Below, piece by piece: positions 7,402-16,992 of a DNA stretch of 64,000 nucleotides. The stretch's first letter is position 1. Every line of letters starts with the position of its first letter. Location: NCBI RefSeq assembly GCF_013376005.1, contig NZ_JABMJK010000014.1, positions 1-64,000 on the forward strand, in the 5' to 3' direction. The DNA comes from Duganella sp. SG902 (GTDB taxonomy: Bacteria > Pseudomonadota > Gammaproteobacteria > Burkholderiales > Burkholderiaceae_D). The position numbers and the translations under genes are program-made. A model generated the notes under the pieces. The model made no database searches. It was given only the letters and a program-made list of their open reading frames with translations, and was not told where the DNA came from.

Positions 7402-9030
7402 CTATCCGATGTACGGTGTTGCCGTTCCATGAAACACGCGACGGTAACGCCAATGTCCGGTTTGTTCCACAATTTGCTTGCGGAACCCAGCCACGGAATC
7501 GTGGACAAAGTTATCAAAGAATGCCGCCAAGGCAGGATCGATTGCCGATTGCGTGGCAACGCGATTTCGCAGCTCTGGAGCCTCTGGCTCCAGGACAGGC
7601 ATATTAGTCTCTGTGCCGTCACGATCATAAGCACGCCCGGGCCTTTGGACGTCCACTCTCTTTTTCCACGCTGTATAAGTCTGCATCTGATCAGCGGACC
7701 AACAAAAGTGCTGGTTCGCTTCCAGTAGATAACGACGCTCCTCGCCGCTTGCTTTCGTGGCCTGGCCTTTTGCATGATAAACCTGCCGTATCTGCCAACG
7801 CCACGCAAGGTACGGAAGCGCCCAATCTCCCATTGATCTTGGTGCTTCAGTGGAGATATTAAGAAATTGATCAAAGGCCTCTTGCAGGTCTCTTTGGACT
7901 ATAAAAATGTCTTTGTCCACATCTAATAGAAGATCTTTGGATAATGGAACCTTTGCAGCGACAGCACAATCATACATATGGTTTAGAGGAATCTGCGAGA
8001 GCTTCAGTGAATCGCTTGGTGATACTCCTAGCTCTCCAGGAAAATATCCTCCGCCTACATCGCTATGTGAGCCAGGATATGCAAACTCAATACAGTTGGG
8101 AGGGAGTTCGCAATTAACCGACACTGTGTCCAGCGGAAAATTTTTACGCAACTCATGCATTGCTACCAGATGAACGCAATTCTCCACGCACGGCAGGATT
8201 CGCAACCTATCAGGTGTGGCCCAATTTGCGTGCCCTCCCGTGTTACCAGTTTGGTAGTTCTTTACACCTTCCCATATCCCCACTGATGCAACGGTATCCA
8301 TTAATCCAAGAAAACGAAACCGCAAAGGAATTTCTGCCAGTTTGGAATTGGTTAACAACTCATTCAGCCAGTGGGAGAACACGCGTGCCTCGGTCGCACC
8401 ACGAGAAAATCCAAATACGTCAATAATGCACTCACAAATTGTAGGGGTCTGACTGACCTTCGCCCTATCCTGAATACTCTTCGCGCACACTGCCAAAAAT
8501 TTTTTGCGCCGGATTCCTTCCTCGTCATTGTCCACCAAATTACCATACAGTCCTCGCCTCTTGATCATCTTATCTTCAATGGATGTAGGGCTTGCAGTGC
8601 ACAAGGCTCTAGTGAGTTGGACTCCAAATAGTTCAGTATTGAAAAGGCTGTAGTGAATCGCGTTATAAACTTTCAATAGCGCAAAAATGATGCGTGAGTC
8701 ACCTCCCCGACCAAACGCACTGCCAAACCTAGTCTTACCCTCTTCTCCAATCAAGGGAAATGGCGTTCCCAAGCCGGGGATATAAATTGCATACATGCCG
8801 TTCCGGGGAATGTGAGGATATGTCTGATAAAGTCTCGCTACATTTGAACTGTCTAGTGCCTTGCTATTTATGTCTAAATGATTGCCAGTGCCATCGAAAA
8901 AAATTCCTATCTGTATCGTCATTTCGCAATCAGAGGCATGGGCATACGGTGTAGGCTTTGAAGATTTAAGGTTGTTCGTCGGGGCAACGCGAGTCGCCCG
9001 AAACTTCCAGCTTGTATCCTTCACTTCCAT
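7402..9030 (-). CDS. Tle1-type T6SS phospholipase effector (DUF2235)
   Basis: A 542-residue protein with the DUF2235 alpha/beta hydrolase features of Tle1 lipase effectors: IGIFFDGTGNHLD near residue 42 and the nucleophile elbow GFSRGATEAR near residue 207, where Ser is the predicted nucleophile. Further conserved segments are FLGLMDTVAS and YPGSHSDVGGGY, with candidate Asp and His. No signal peptide is seen, consistent with delivery by a T6SS. It sits downstream of vgrG, a DUF4123 adaptor and a DUF3304 gene and overlaps the latter by 10 bp, the usual effector-adaptor-immunity layout. Base composition is visibly lower in GC than the tss genes, typical of exchanged effector cargo. Confidence 0.85.
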   Translation of the reverse strand: MEVKDTSWKFRATRVAPTNNLKSSKPTPYAHASDCEMTIQIGIFFDGTGNHLDINSKALDSSNVARLYQTYPHIPRNGMYAIYIPGLGTPFPLIGEEGKTRFGSAFGRGGDSRIIFALLKVYNAIHYSLFNTELFGVQLTRALCTASPTSIEDKMIKRRGLYGNLVDNDEEGIRRKKFLAVCAKSIQDRAKVSQTPTICECIIDVFGFSRGATEARVFSHWLNELLTNSKLAEIPLRFRFLGLMDTVASVGIWEGVKNYQTGNTGGHANWATPDRLRILPCVENCVHLVAMHELRKNFPLDTVSVNCELPPNCIEFAYPGSHSDVGGGYFPGELGVSPSDSLKLSQIPLNHMYDCAVAAKVPLSKDLLLDVDKDIFIVQRDLQEAFDQFLNISTEAPRSMGDWALPYLAWRWQIRQVYHAKGQATKASGEERRYLLEANQHFCWSADQMQTYTAWKKRVDVQRPGRAYDRDGTETNMPVLEPEAPELRNRVATQSAIDPALAAFFDNFVHDSVAGFRKQIVEQTGHWRYRRVFHGTATPYIG

Positions 9031-9614
9031 GGATTTCCCCTTTCCCGCGCCCGTAACTCGGCCTCAGTGAACAATTCCTTTACAGGCCAACCGGCTGTCG
9101 CCATTGCCCCTCCATCCGTAGGCCCGTAGGGTACGGGGTGATACCTACTAAGAACTGAATGCATTGTGGAGACCACACGAACCCGACCTCTAGGAAAAAA
9201 ATGGACGTATACGTCGCCTGGGTCGTCATACTTTTCTACTGGCACTTTCGCTATGTAAAACCCTTTTACCGAAACGCTCCGATAGTCCCCAGCTTTTATC
9301 TCGGTGCGATTCTCATGTGACCAATCTTCGACTCTCCATCGAACATCCACAGTGAGGCCGGGTCGCCATTGCAGTGGAATCATTACGCAGCAAACTATTC
9401 CCCCGCCTCCTCCTTCCCTTCCAACTTTGCCACCGGCGTAATTGTTTATATAAAATTCCGAAACGGGGTAGTCTTTCCCAAGATGCTGAACTCCCACGAT
9501 GCCCGCCGCGCCAAGTTCATCGTCCCTGTTCCCCCAAGGAAGTTGGGTATAGCCCAGCCAAACAGCTGCGCCGGCAGCGACGGCCACCAGCAATCGCACG
9601 ACGTACCGTTTCAT
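9021..9614 (-). CDS. DUF3304 protein, predicted Tle1 immunity partner
   Basis: A 197-residue protein with an N-terminal hydrophobic signal/anchor (residues 5-22), then a DUF3304-like region (VGVQHLGKDYPVSEFYINN, followed by a Gly-rich turn and two adjacent cysteines in GIVCCVMIPLQW). DUF3304 genes recur beside T6SS phospholipase effectors in Burkholderiales, and an envelope-located inhibitor protecting against a periplasmic lipase is the likely role (inference). Its start overlaps the DUF4123 stop by 4 bp and its end overlaps the lipase start by 10 bp, so the three are translationally coupled. Confidence 0.75.
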   Translation of the reverse strand: MKRYVVRLLVAVAAGAAVWLGYTQLPWGNRDDELGAAGIVGVQHLGKDYPVSEFYINNYAGGKVGREGGGGGIVCCVMIPLQWRPGLTVDVRWRVEDWSHENRTEIKAGDYRSVSVKGFYIAKVPVEKYDDPGDVYVHFFPRGRVRVVSTMHSVLSRYHPVPYGPTDGGAMATAGWPVKELFTEAELRARERGNPWK

Positions 9615-10426
9615 TTCCTCACTCCGTTTAGCTGATTGGTCAGACGCTGCAAATCCTTGCGGCGCGCGACGGGGTCGGTTTGTTGAAGTACCGCTTTCAA
9701 GCCTGTGTGCTGCAGGAGCCGCCCTTCGGTGTCAAACACATCGCGGGCGAACAGCAGGAGCTCTGTATTTTCCTCATGGCCGGAGGAAAGCCATATCTGA
9801 CGCGCTTGCTCAGCACATTGATATGCTTCCAATGTCGAGTAATCTGGAGCGCCAGTCGGTCGCATTTTGCGCAGGTTGGCCAGTAATTGATCCGCGCCGA
9901 AGGCGTCTCTGAGGGCGGTAATTTGGATATCGCTTAACGACAAAGGAAAACTTAAATTCGACTGCGGCTCAGGGATGGTGAGTGGCTTTAGTTTTCCATC
10001 ACGCCCGTGAATCTTCCAGCTTTTGAGCGGCGCCACGAGGGAAGCCCACTGTTCTGTTGTCAGGTGAACCGAAAGTGCGGAAAGTACGGCGCAGTCAGCA
10101 AACCTCAGCGTCAGCTCGACGCCGTCCTCTGTCAGGATGTACACGAATCGTCGGAAGTGCGCCTGCAACTCCATCAACGTCAGCTCCGTCTCGATAAAGG
10201 AAATTCCCAACTGTGGAAACCCGCTGTTCACTAGCCCCATCACCGTATCGATACGATTACATTGCCATGCTCGTTCCACATCAACCAGGATGGGGCTAAC
10301 CGTCACCGCGTCACGCTCATAGATGGCAGCGACCCAGCTTGGTTTGCGACGTTTCTTTATCCAAGGCTTGTTTTCCGGGTAGCCGATCAACGTGGTATCG
10401 ATGAGAATGTACGGGGATGTCATCAT
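9611..10426 (-). CDS. DUF4123 T6SS effector adaptor/chaperone (Tap/TEC-like)
   Basis: A 271-residue protein with DUF4123 features in its first half (YILIDTTLIGYPE, SPILVDV near residue 47, FRRFVYILTEDG near 95, LRFADCAVLSAL near 110). DUF4123 proteins load effectors onto cognate VgrG spikes. The gene lies directly between vgrG and the effector module. The vgrG stop and this ATG share one base (TGATG), so I chose 10426; a TTG one codon earlier is possible. The C-terminal third is probably the effector-specific part. Confidence 0.8.
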   Translation of the reverse strand: MMTSPYILIDTTLIGYPENKPWIKKRRKPSWVAAIYERDAVTVSPILVDVERAWQCNRIDTVMGLVNSGFPQLGISFIETELTLMELQAHFRRFVYILTEDGVELTLRFADCAVLSALSVHLTTEQWASLVAPLKSWKIHGRDGKLKPLTIPEPQSNLSFPLSLSDIQITALRDAFGADQLLANLRKMRPTGAPDYSTLEAYQCAEQARQIWLSSGHEENTELLLFARDVFDTEGRLLQHTGLKAVLQQTDPVARRKDLQRLTNQLNGVRK

Positions 10427-13059
10427 CAAGCTCCAGATTTCGCAAACGGGCTGTGCGCATCAGCTGCAATCAACAAGCACGGAACGCATATCTTGTGTGG
10501 GATTTTGTCGCCGGGGAAGGAGACGCTACGGCTCTGACCTGGGAACGTTTGATGGCTGGACGCGTGCATCTCATGTTTGCCAGAGGTGTAGCCTTTAATG
10601 CCACCGGCGCTCAGTTCCAGCTCGGTGCCGCCACCATTGATACGTACACCTTTCTTCGCTTTGATCGTGATCCAATCGGTGTTGCTGATGATCTCCACTA
10701 CCTTTTTTGCCAGCACCTGCAGTTGGTCATCCTGAGCTTGCAGATCGACTTTCCCACTGGCTGCCGTCACCTTTATGCCGCCTTCATTGGCGAATAAACT
10801 CATGGCCTGTACCGAGCGGAATGCGGCGCTATCGCCAGAGGCGATTGAAGTGGCCGCGGCACTGACGATGTCCATCGTGGTTGCTGCGCCGATTGCGATA
10901 TTCCTGGCGCTGGTACACATTAGCCCGGCAGGTGCGCTAAGGGCGACTACGGCGGCCCCATTAGCCTCAAGGTCTTTCAACTTGTCGATCAGATCCGAAA
11001 AATCTTTGCTGGATGCTTTGTCGCCGGCATGCTGCTCCGCTTGTTCGCTAAGTTGGGATACGAGTTTCTGCAAGCCCTCGGCGATACGGATGAGCTCGGG
11101 GCGTCCGAGGTGCGCGCCTTTTTCCACCTCTTCGGGCTCGGCCGTTATCAGCACGCCTTGCTGACCACGCACCGACACGCTCATGTCGCTACGCAGTTCC
11201 GCCCCACTTCCACGCTGCGTTCCTTGCCCCTCCGCCCGGAGCGTCGACAGCCACCCTAGATTCAGCTGGCTCGCGCCGTGCTCACTGGCCAGTTGCGCGC
11301 TGATCTGGCCCTCGGTGTCATCCAGCCGCAGCTGGTTCGCGCGGCCACCGTTGATTTCGCGACTCTTGATGCCGGAGAGGTAGCGGCTACCGGGCAGTGC
11401 GCCGGCGCTGCTCAGCGCAGCCGGCTGGGCGTCCTGGTTGTAGAGCTGGCCGACAATCACCGGCTTATCGGGATCGCCGCCAAGGAAGGCGACCAACACC
11501 TCGGTGCCGATGCGCGGCAGGCCGATGGTGCCGCATTGCTGGAACGGGCCAGGGCCGTTGCCCGCCCAGTTGGAGGCGACGCGTACCCAGGCGGAATCGG
11601 TTTCGGTGTCGGAGGCGCCGCTGCCGGCGGCTTGTTCGTGGTCGGCCATGCGGGTGCCGGGGAAGCGGATTTTTACCCGGCCCAGTTGGTCGCAGTGCAC
11701 TTCCTCGCCTTCCGGGCCGACCACGACGGCGCTTTGCATCTGGGCTTGCGTCAGGTCGGCGCGTGCATCGTACGCGGGGACGATGGTCACGCCGCGCCGT
11801 ACGGCGGTGAACTGGACGTGCGTGCGCAGCGGGCCGCTTGCCACTTTGTCGATCACGTCCCTCTGCATCAGCAGTTCCTGCGCGCCGGCCATCCATCGGC
11901 TGCGGGAGAACAGGCGTTCCACGCGCGTGGCCAGGGCTTTCGGCAGGTTGTTCTGCGCCGTCACTTGCAAGGCGGTGACCACGAAGTCGCGATCCTCGGG
12001 AGAATGCTCGTCCACTTCCGGGTGCTCGCTCAGCGTGAAGTACTCCCCGGCACACAGATCGCGCACGCTGCCTTCGCCGTGGAAGCATTTGGATTCGTAG
12101 TCGTGCCGGCTCATGCGCAGTTGGCCGAGGCGGCACAGGTCCTCGTTATCGTCGCCGGCGTGGGGTGGCAGGATTTGATAATCGTCCAGCGTGGCCGCGA
12201 GTTCGTTGCCGCTGACGCCTTGGTCGATGCCGCTGGTGGTGTTGGCCATCATGAAATCGCGGCCTTGCGGATTCTTGTAGTCCCAGCTTTGACGGGTCAC
12301 CATGCCCGGTTGCAGGCTGCGCACGGCGCTCCAGGAAGTAATCGTGTCGCGTTCTTCGGTGGCGCTATCGCGGTGGTAGCGGATGGTGCCGGCAGCATTC
12401 TGGCGCAGGCTGTCGGCGTTATTGAACAGCACCAGGGTATGCATCATGTCGCCGGTGCGGATGTACCAGCCGATCCCACGCCGCTTGAGCAGTCTCCGGA
12501 TGAAGGCCGCATCCGATTCGTTGTGCTGCATGGTGAATTCGCGCTTGGGGTAGGTGCGCAGTTCGAATGCCTCATCCAGCTCGTGCCTGAAGCAGGAGCC
12601 CAGCACCGGGCTTTTGTGCCGCCATTCGTTGAGGATGCGCTGAACGATTTCCACTTCGTCCATGTTGCGGAACACGCGGGTGTTGGTGCGCTTTTCCAGT
12701 ATCGCCAACGCGTCGCGCAGCACCAGCTGGTAGCTCGCCAGGCCGCCATCGCTGTCGCCGGAGCTGGCTTCGGTGACGATGCCGCACACGCCGCGCAAGT
12801 CGCCACGGTCGGTGACGAATTCCAGCACGGCCGGCACGGCGATCAGTTTTTTCAACGGCAGCTGCGCGCTGACCGACACGCAAAGCACCCGGTATTCGAT
12901 GCCGCCGCAGATGGTCTCCGATCCGAACACGCGCTGCGGCAGCAGCATGTCGTCATTGAAGCCACCCGGCAGGTCGAGGCGCAGCCGCAAGGGGCGGTTG
13001 TCGGTGATCAGTTCCTTGATCGATCCCATGAAGCCGAAAAAATCGTTGTCGCTTTCCAC
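10426..13059 (-). CDS. vgrG: Type VI secretion spike protein VgrG (TssI) with DUF2345 extension
   Basis: An 877-residue VgrG. The N-terminal gp27-like part begins at residue 20 and continues through YQLVLRDALAILEKRTNTRVF. A gp5/OB-like segment has VVGPEGEEVHCDQLGRVK and the typical WVRVASNWAGNGPG, then IGTEVLVAFLGGDPDKPVI. After residue 600 a DUF2345 region forms repeated short beta strands. The start codon is GTG, with AAGGAG five bases upstream overlapping the tssG stop. It pierces target membranes and carries cargo. The C-terminal part (about 10426-11200) looks less GC-rich than the core, consistent with cargo-end exchange; that is a visual impression. Confidence 0.95.
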   Translation of the reverse strand: MESDNDFFGFMGSIKELITDNRPLRLRLDLPGGFNDDMLLPQRVFGSETICGGIEYRVLCVSVSAQLPLKKLIAVPAVLEFVTDRGDLRGVCGIVTEASSGDSDGGLASYQLVLRDALAILEKRTNTRVFRNMDEVEIVQRILNEWRHKSPVLGSCFRHELDEAFELRTYPKREFTMQHNESDAAFIRRLLKRRGIGWYIRTGDMMHTLVLFNNADSLRQNAAGTIRYHRDSATEERDTITSWSAVRSLQPGMVTRQSWDYKNPQGRDFMMANTTSGIDQGVSGNELAATLDDYQILPPHAGDDNEDLCRLGQLRMSRHDYESKCFHGEGSVRDLCAGEYFTLSEHPEVDEHSPEDRDFVVTALQVTAQNNLPKALATRVERLFSRSRWMAGAQELLMQRDVIDKVASGPLRTHVQFTAVRRGVTIVPAYDARADLTQAQMQSAVVVGPEGEEVHCDQLGRVKIRFPGTRMADHEQAAGSGASDTETDSAWVRVASNWAGNGPGPFQQCGTIGLPRIGTEVLVAFLGGDPDKPVIVGQLYNQDAQPAALSSAGALPGSRYLSGIKSREINGGRANQLRLDDTEGQISAQLASEHGASQLNLGWLSTLRAEGQGTQRGSGAELRSDMSVSVRGQQGVLITAEPEEVEKGAHLGRPELIRIAEGLQKLVSQLSEQAEQHAGDKASSKDFSDLIDKLKDLEANGAAVVALSAPAGLMCTSARNIAIGAATTMDIVSAAATSIASGDSAAFRSVQAMSLFANEGGIKVTAASGKVDLQAQDDQLQVLAKKVVEIISNTDWITIKAKKGVRINGGGTELELSAGGIKGYTSGKHEMHASSHQTFPGQSRSVSFPGDKIPHKICVPCLLIAADAHSPFAKSGA

Positions 13060-13068
13060 GGTCGCTCC

Positions 13069-14007
13069 TTAGCTGTGCAGCAGATACATCAACTCTTCGT
13101 GATCCTGTGTTCCCGGCCCGTCCAGCAGTCTTGCGTTCACGCCCAATCTGGCGCTGGCGTCGAGGCGTGCGCCGCATATGTCTTGCGCGCGTTGGATGAG
13201 GTGCACTTCCCATGTCATGCCCACGCCGCAGTGCAGTTCCAGCATGGCGCAAAGCTGACGCGCGCCGGCATGGCCGGGCAGGAAGCGCTGGTACTGATCC
13301 CGCTCCAGCGGGCCGATACGCAAACGCGCACGCCCATCGCAGCGATATGTGCGGCTGCCCAGCATGACGCCTGCGTCCAGGGCCACATTCGTACAACCCA
13401 ATTGCGCCTGATCCGATACCGGCAGTTCGCTCCAATCACCCACCAGTTGTTCCACCCTCACCGGCACGCCGAAGTACTCGGTGTACATGCCAGCCATCAG
13501 CGGCGCGGAGCTGGTACGGGCACGGATTTGCATGGCGTAGTAAGCCAGCGTTTCACGGTCGATGATTGCATTGCCGGCATGCGTGCCGGCCAGCGCGTTC
13601 AGCACGGCCAGATAATCTTCATCCGCACATTCCGGCCGGTGCCGGGCCCAAGCCTGATAGAACATCTGTACTGGCCGATGCGACATCAGATCAAGGAAGG
13701 CGCGCGGTGCGCCGTCGTTATGTTCACGCTCATGTCTCGCGATGCGGTCCGAGTAGTGCAGCGGCAGCACTCCCTGGCTGCCCAACAGACCAATGAAGGC
13801 TGGAGTAAGGCGCACGCCGTGATCGTCGGCGCCGATGTTTTCGATCTGGTTCGGCGGGAAGCTCATCGCCAGCCGGTTGCGGAAGCGCACACCGCCGGGA
13901 CGCCACTGCTCCAGCAGCCGCACCGCCTGGAAGAATTCGAAACGCTGCGGCGCGGCCAGCAATTGGCCGATCACGCCAGCGTCAGCGCGCCGTTGCGAGG
14001 TGGGCAT
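13069..14007 (-). CDS. tssG: T6SS baseplate subunit TssG
   Basis: A 312-residue TssG. The N-terminus has QRFEFFQAVRLLEQW followed by RFRNRLAMSFPPNQIENI, the family hallmark, and later FIGLLGSQGVLPLHYSD and PRAFLDLMSHRPVQMFYQAW. TssG forms the baseplate wedge with TssF, TssE and TssK. I chose the ATG at 14007 because AAGGAG lies eight bases upstream and the family begins shortly before the first motif; the longer open frame up to 14205 lies inside tssF. It overlaps tssF by 37 bp. Confidence 0.93.
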   Translation of the reverse strand: MPTSQRRADAGVIGQLLAAPQRFEFFQAVRLLEQWRPGGVRFRNRLAMSFPPNQIENIGADDHGVRLTPAFIGLLGSQGVLPLHYSDRIARHEREHNDGAPRAFLDLMSHRPVQMFYQAWARHRPECADEDYLAVLNALAGTHAGNAIIDRETLAYYAMQIRARTSSAPLMAGMYTEYFGVPVRVEQLVGDWSELPVSDQAQLGCTNVALDAGVMLGSRTYRCDGRARLRIGPLERDQYQRFLPGHAGARQLCAMLELHCGVGMTWEVHLIQRAQDICGARLDASARLGVNARLLDGPGTQDHEELMYLLHS

Positions 14008-15800
14008 CGCAGCAACTCCTTTCCGCTCATGTGGGACACGACCACCAGCCGCGTAAAGCTGTTCAGATGAACATGCAGCGCGAACAAGTGATCGAGGATT
14101 TGCGCAAACGCGTGGATGCCGGTGCCGGCATATGCTTGCTCGTCCAGCGACACCTGCACTTCGATGCCGCGCAGGTAGGCGTTCCCTTGCGCCTGCCGTA
14201 CCCAAGCCGTCGCTGGGCGGTGGGACAGCGCCATCACGCCATCAATCTGCCGCTGCGAGACCATGCTGCCGTCCCGCGCGTACAGGCGCAGCATGGCGGC
14301 CAGCGCCGGCAAACCTTCTTGCGTCAGCGATCGGTGGTTCAGCGCCAGCTGCGCGATCAGGCTCCACTGGCGAGGCCCTTCGCCGCACAGCCGGTGCGAC
14401 AGGGTTGGCCGCTGCAGCATGCGGATGGGGAAGCTGCCGAGCGGGCTTTCGGTGCTCAGGTCTCCAATGGCGCGGCCATATTGCAGGCCATGGGGCAGGT
14501 CGCGGTTGGTGCAGGTCAGCTGTACGGAGGCGATGCCGCCGTCGCCGTGTAGCGGCGAGAAGTCGCAGTCGACCAGCGTGAGCGTATGCTCATGGCCAGC
14601 GCTCATCAGGTCTTCGCGGTGCGCCAGCCAGTAGTGGCCTTTGCGGCTCTCCGCATCGCCGTGGCGCAGGGAATAGTAGGGGAAGAATTCCGTGACCGAG
14701 CCGCCATCCTCTGTCTTGTTCACCATCCGCACGCGGTCGATGCTGTAGATGTCGCAGGCGTTTCCTGGCATTTCATCGATCATGAGCGGGTAGCCGCTAC
14801 GCTCATGAGTCACGCGGATGGGTGTGGCCGATTGAGAAAACAGGTTGATGATAGGCGTGCAGCCCAGCAGCAGGTTGTCCGCGTCCAATGTGCGCAGTAC
14901 GCGTGCCATCGGCATGTCCGGGCGCACGTCGCGCAGCAGCAGGCGCAAGGTCAGTTGGGTGCAGTGTTCCGGCAGGCCTGCCGTCAGCGCGGCCAGATCG
15001 ATGTCGAAGAAGTCGAACTTCTCGGGGAAGGCGAAGTATTCGCTCAGCAGACGGTAGGCTGCATGTTCGGAGGGGGCGGCTGGCAGCAGCGCTTCATCGG
15101 CGGAGAGACCTGCCGGCGACAGCGGCACGCGCTCCAGCATGCGCCAATGGCCGTTCGCTTCCACGCAGGCGCAAGCTGTGTGCATGAACAACGCATCACG
15201 CAAGGTGGCGCGCAGCGAGGCCTCACCGTCGATGTAGACGCGCAGCGTGGCTAGGCCAGTGCCAGCCAAGCCACGCGCCGCCTTGCTGGCGATGCCGATG
15301 CGGATCGCGACGCCAGCGTCTTGCGGCAGCGCGAGCGTGGGCGGCGTCTGCGGATACGGTTCAAGGCCGGCGGAGCTGATGACCACCGGCGCCACCACGG
15401 CATCGTAGACGGTGCGAAAGCGGCACGCCACCGCCCCTTGCCCCATCGCCTTCAAGGCGGCGCCCCGCGGCAGCACCTTGACGGTGCTGATCTGGTTGTT
15501 GTGTGCACCGCTGTAGTCGATGCGGATGATCGAGCACGAAGGCATGGGCCGCAGATAGTGCGGGTACAGCATGCCGAGCAGCGCTTCGGTGAAGTTGGCG
15601 TAGCCGTCGTCCAGCAGCTTGGCCACGCGCGCGTTGAGGAAGGCGGAGGCCTGGATCAGCCGCTCCACGTGGGGATCGGCGCAGCTGTCGCCTCTAATTT
15701 GCAAGCTGCCGGCGAGCTTGGGATAGCGTCCCGCAAACTCGGCGCCGGCGCGCCGCAGCATGCTTAACTCGCGTTCATAGTACGGCAGCAGTTTTTCCAT
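13971..15800 (-). CDS. tssF: T6SS baseplate subunit TssF
   Basis: A 609-residue TssF starting MEKLLPYYERELSMLRR, then FAGRYPKLAGSL and VERLIQASAFLNARV, with ALLGMLYPHYLRPMPSC near residue 90. These are the standard N-terminal landmarks of the family, and the length is full. An in-frame ATG lies at 15809, but GAGGG is directly adjacent to it and nine bases from the ATG at 15800, which I prefer. The gene overlaps tssG. Upstream lies an unrelated YflT-domain gene instead of tssE or tssB/C, so the cluster appears truncated here. Confidence 0.93.
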   Translation of the reverse strand: MEKLLPYYERELSMLRRAGAEFAGRYPKLAGSLQIRGDSCADPHVERLIQASAFLNARVAKLLDDGYANFTEALLGMLYPHYLRPMPSCSIIRIDYSGAHNNQISTVKVLPRGAALKAMGQGAVACRFRTVYDAVVAPVVISSAGLEPYPQTPPTLALPQDAGVAIRIGIASKAARGLAGTGLATLRVYIDGEASLRATLRDALFMHTACACVEANGHWRMLERVPLSPAGLSADEALLPAAPSEHAAYRLLSEYFAFPEKFDFFDIDLAALTAGLPEHCTQLTLRLLLRDVRPDMPMARVLRTLDADNLLLGCTPIINLFSQSATPIRVTHERSGYPLMIDEMPGNACDIYSIDRVRMVNKTEDGGSVTEFFPYYSLRHGDAESRKGHYWLAHREDLMSAGHEHTLTLVDCDFSPLHGDGGIASVQLTCTNRDLPHGLQYGRAIGDLSTESPLGSFPIRMLQRPTLSHRLCGEGPRQWSLIAQLALNHRSLTQEGLPALAAMLRLYARDGSMVSQRQIDGVMALSHRPATAWVRQAQGNAYLRGIEVQVSLDEQAYAGTGIHAFAQILDHLFALHVHLNSFTRLVVVSHMSGKELLRCPPRNGALTLA

Positions 15801-15895
15801 CGTGGGCATCCCTCGGGGAGCGCGCGACCCGCAAACAGGCCGCGCAAGTCCCCGATGATGTCACGATGATTCAGGTGGTTCTTGAGCTTGCGCAA

Positions 15896-16804
15896 TCAGC
15901 GCGTGATGCGCTCCCACCCATGCTTCACGGCTTCCTTGAACTTGTCCCAGGCCGATTGCGGGTGGCGGCGCTCCCACGTCACGCGCAGTTCGGACTCCAC
16001 TTCGCCAAACGGCTTGTCCTTGTAGCCGGGGTTGCCGGCCATGGACTGGCCGTAGCGGTAGGCCGGGTCGTATTCCCGGTAGGTGCCGCCGGTGTAGGAC
16101 AGGGTCTTCTCCCAGTGCGAGCGGAAGTATTCGTCATCCGCGTCGTCGTCGGTGCCGCGCAGGATGTTGAGGGTGTCCTGATTCGGCTCGTTGCGCGGGT
16201 AGATGCGCATGCCGCTGCGCTGGACGGTGCTCTGGATGTCGGCCACGGCCTCGGCCGCCGCCGGCGCCACCAGCGACAGGTCGCCGCGCTGCTGCGAGCC
16301 CGGCGTGGCCACCTGCTCGGCGCGCGCGAACACCACCGCGTCCTCGCGCGGGCGGATGCCGTGCTGCTCGGGCGCGGCCTGCTGGGCGCCCAGGCTGGTC
16401 TGCTGCGCGCGCAGGCCGCCCTGCAGCGCCTCCGCGCCCCAGCCGCTGGCGCGCCACATGGTCTCGTGGTCGTCGATGTCGATCGGGTTGAAGTCCTCGA
16501 TGATGTCGGCCGCGCGTTCGGCCGCCTCCAGCGAGTGGGTGTGCACGGCCAGCACGGTGTGGCCGCGGTTCAGCGCCTCGGCGTAGACATGGCGGTCGGC
16601 GTGGTCCTTGCCGATCAATTCGCTGAACAGCTGCTTGACGTTGCCGAGGATGGAGGCGTCGTCGTTGATGCGCGCGGTGCCGGCCACGCTGCCCGAGTCG
16701 TGGATCTGGATACTTGCGGCATCGTAGCCATTGTGTACCAGTTCGTTCTTGGCGAGGTTGGCCTCGGCGCGGGTTTCAAATACGGCTGCCAGTGTGTGTG
16801 TCAT
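15896..16804 (-). CDS. YflT-domain (general stress protein 17M-like) protein
   Basis: A 302-residue protein. The first 105 residues start THTLAAVFETRAEANLAKNE and include VYAEALNRGHTVLAVHT, resembling the YflT/general-stress-17M domain (residue switching, alternating beta-alpha). The rest is low-complexity, Ala/Gln/Arg-rich, ending in an acidic-to-basic tail with WDKFKEAVKHGWERI. No signal peptide or membrane segment. Such proteins appear in stress-related contexts, with unknown biochemical role. AGGAG lies six bases before the ATG. It is transcribed divergently from the solute-binding protein gene at 16993. Confidence 0.6.
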   Translation of the reverse strand: MTHTLAAVFETRAEANLAKNELVHNGYDAASIQIHDSGSVAGTARINDDASILGNVKQLFSELIGKDHADRHVYAEALNRGHTVLAVHTHSLEAAERAADIIEDFNPIDIDDHETMWRASGWGAEALQGGLRAQQTSLGAQQAAPEQHGIRPREDAVVFARAEQVATPGSQQRGDLSLVAPAAAEAVADIQSTVQRSGMRIYPRNEPNQDTLNILRGTDDDADDEYFRSHWEKTLSYTGGTYREYDPAYRYGQSMAGNPGYKDKPFGEVESELRVTWERRHPQSAWDKFKEAVKHGWERITR

Positions 16805-16992
16805 GATGAGCTCCTGGTGAAAGACGCAAGATTCCGATGGTCGTCTCAGTCTAAGGTTTCTGCAAGAATGCCAGCGCCCGTTTGCCTATAGGCAAGCTCT
16901 ACGGTGCGCGGCGGACGTGTCAGGGCGCAGGATGCCAGTTGCGGGTGCGCCTGCCTGTGCGTGCGCCAACATACGGCGGCTATAATTGGGGC

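Noticed and set aside
11278-14070. Open frame of 930 codons on the plus strand
   Set aside because: It is antisense to vgrG and tssG, which have full family motifs and ribosome-binding sites; high GC leaves the opposite strand open.
15810-15895. Protein-like translation in the short gap upstream of tssF
   Set aside because: A frame readable as a short peptide tail overlaps the tssF start in another frame, but it has no start and no recognisable family; the gap is most simply a leader region.
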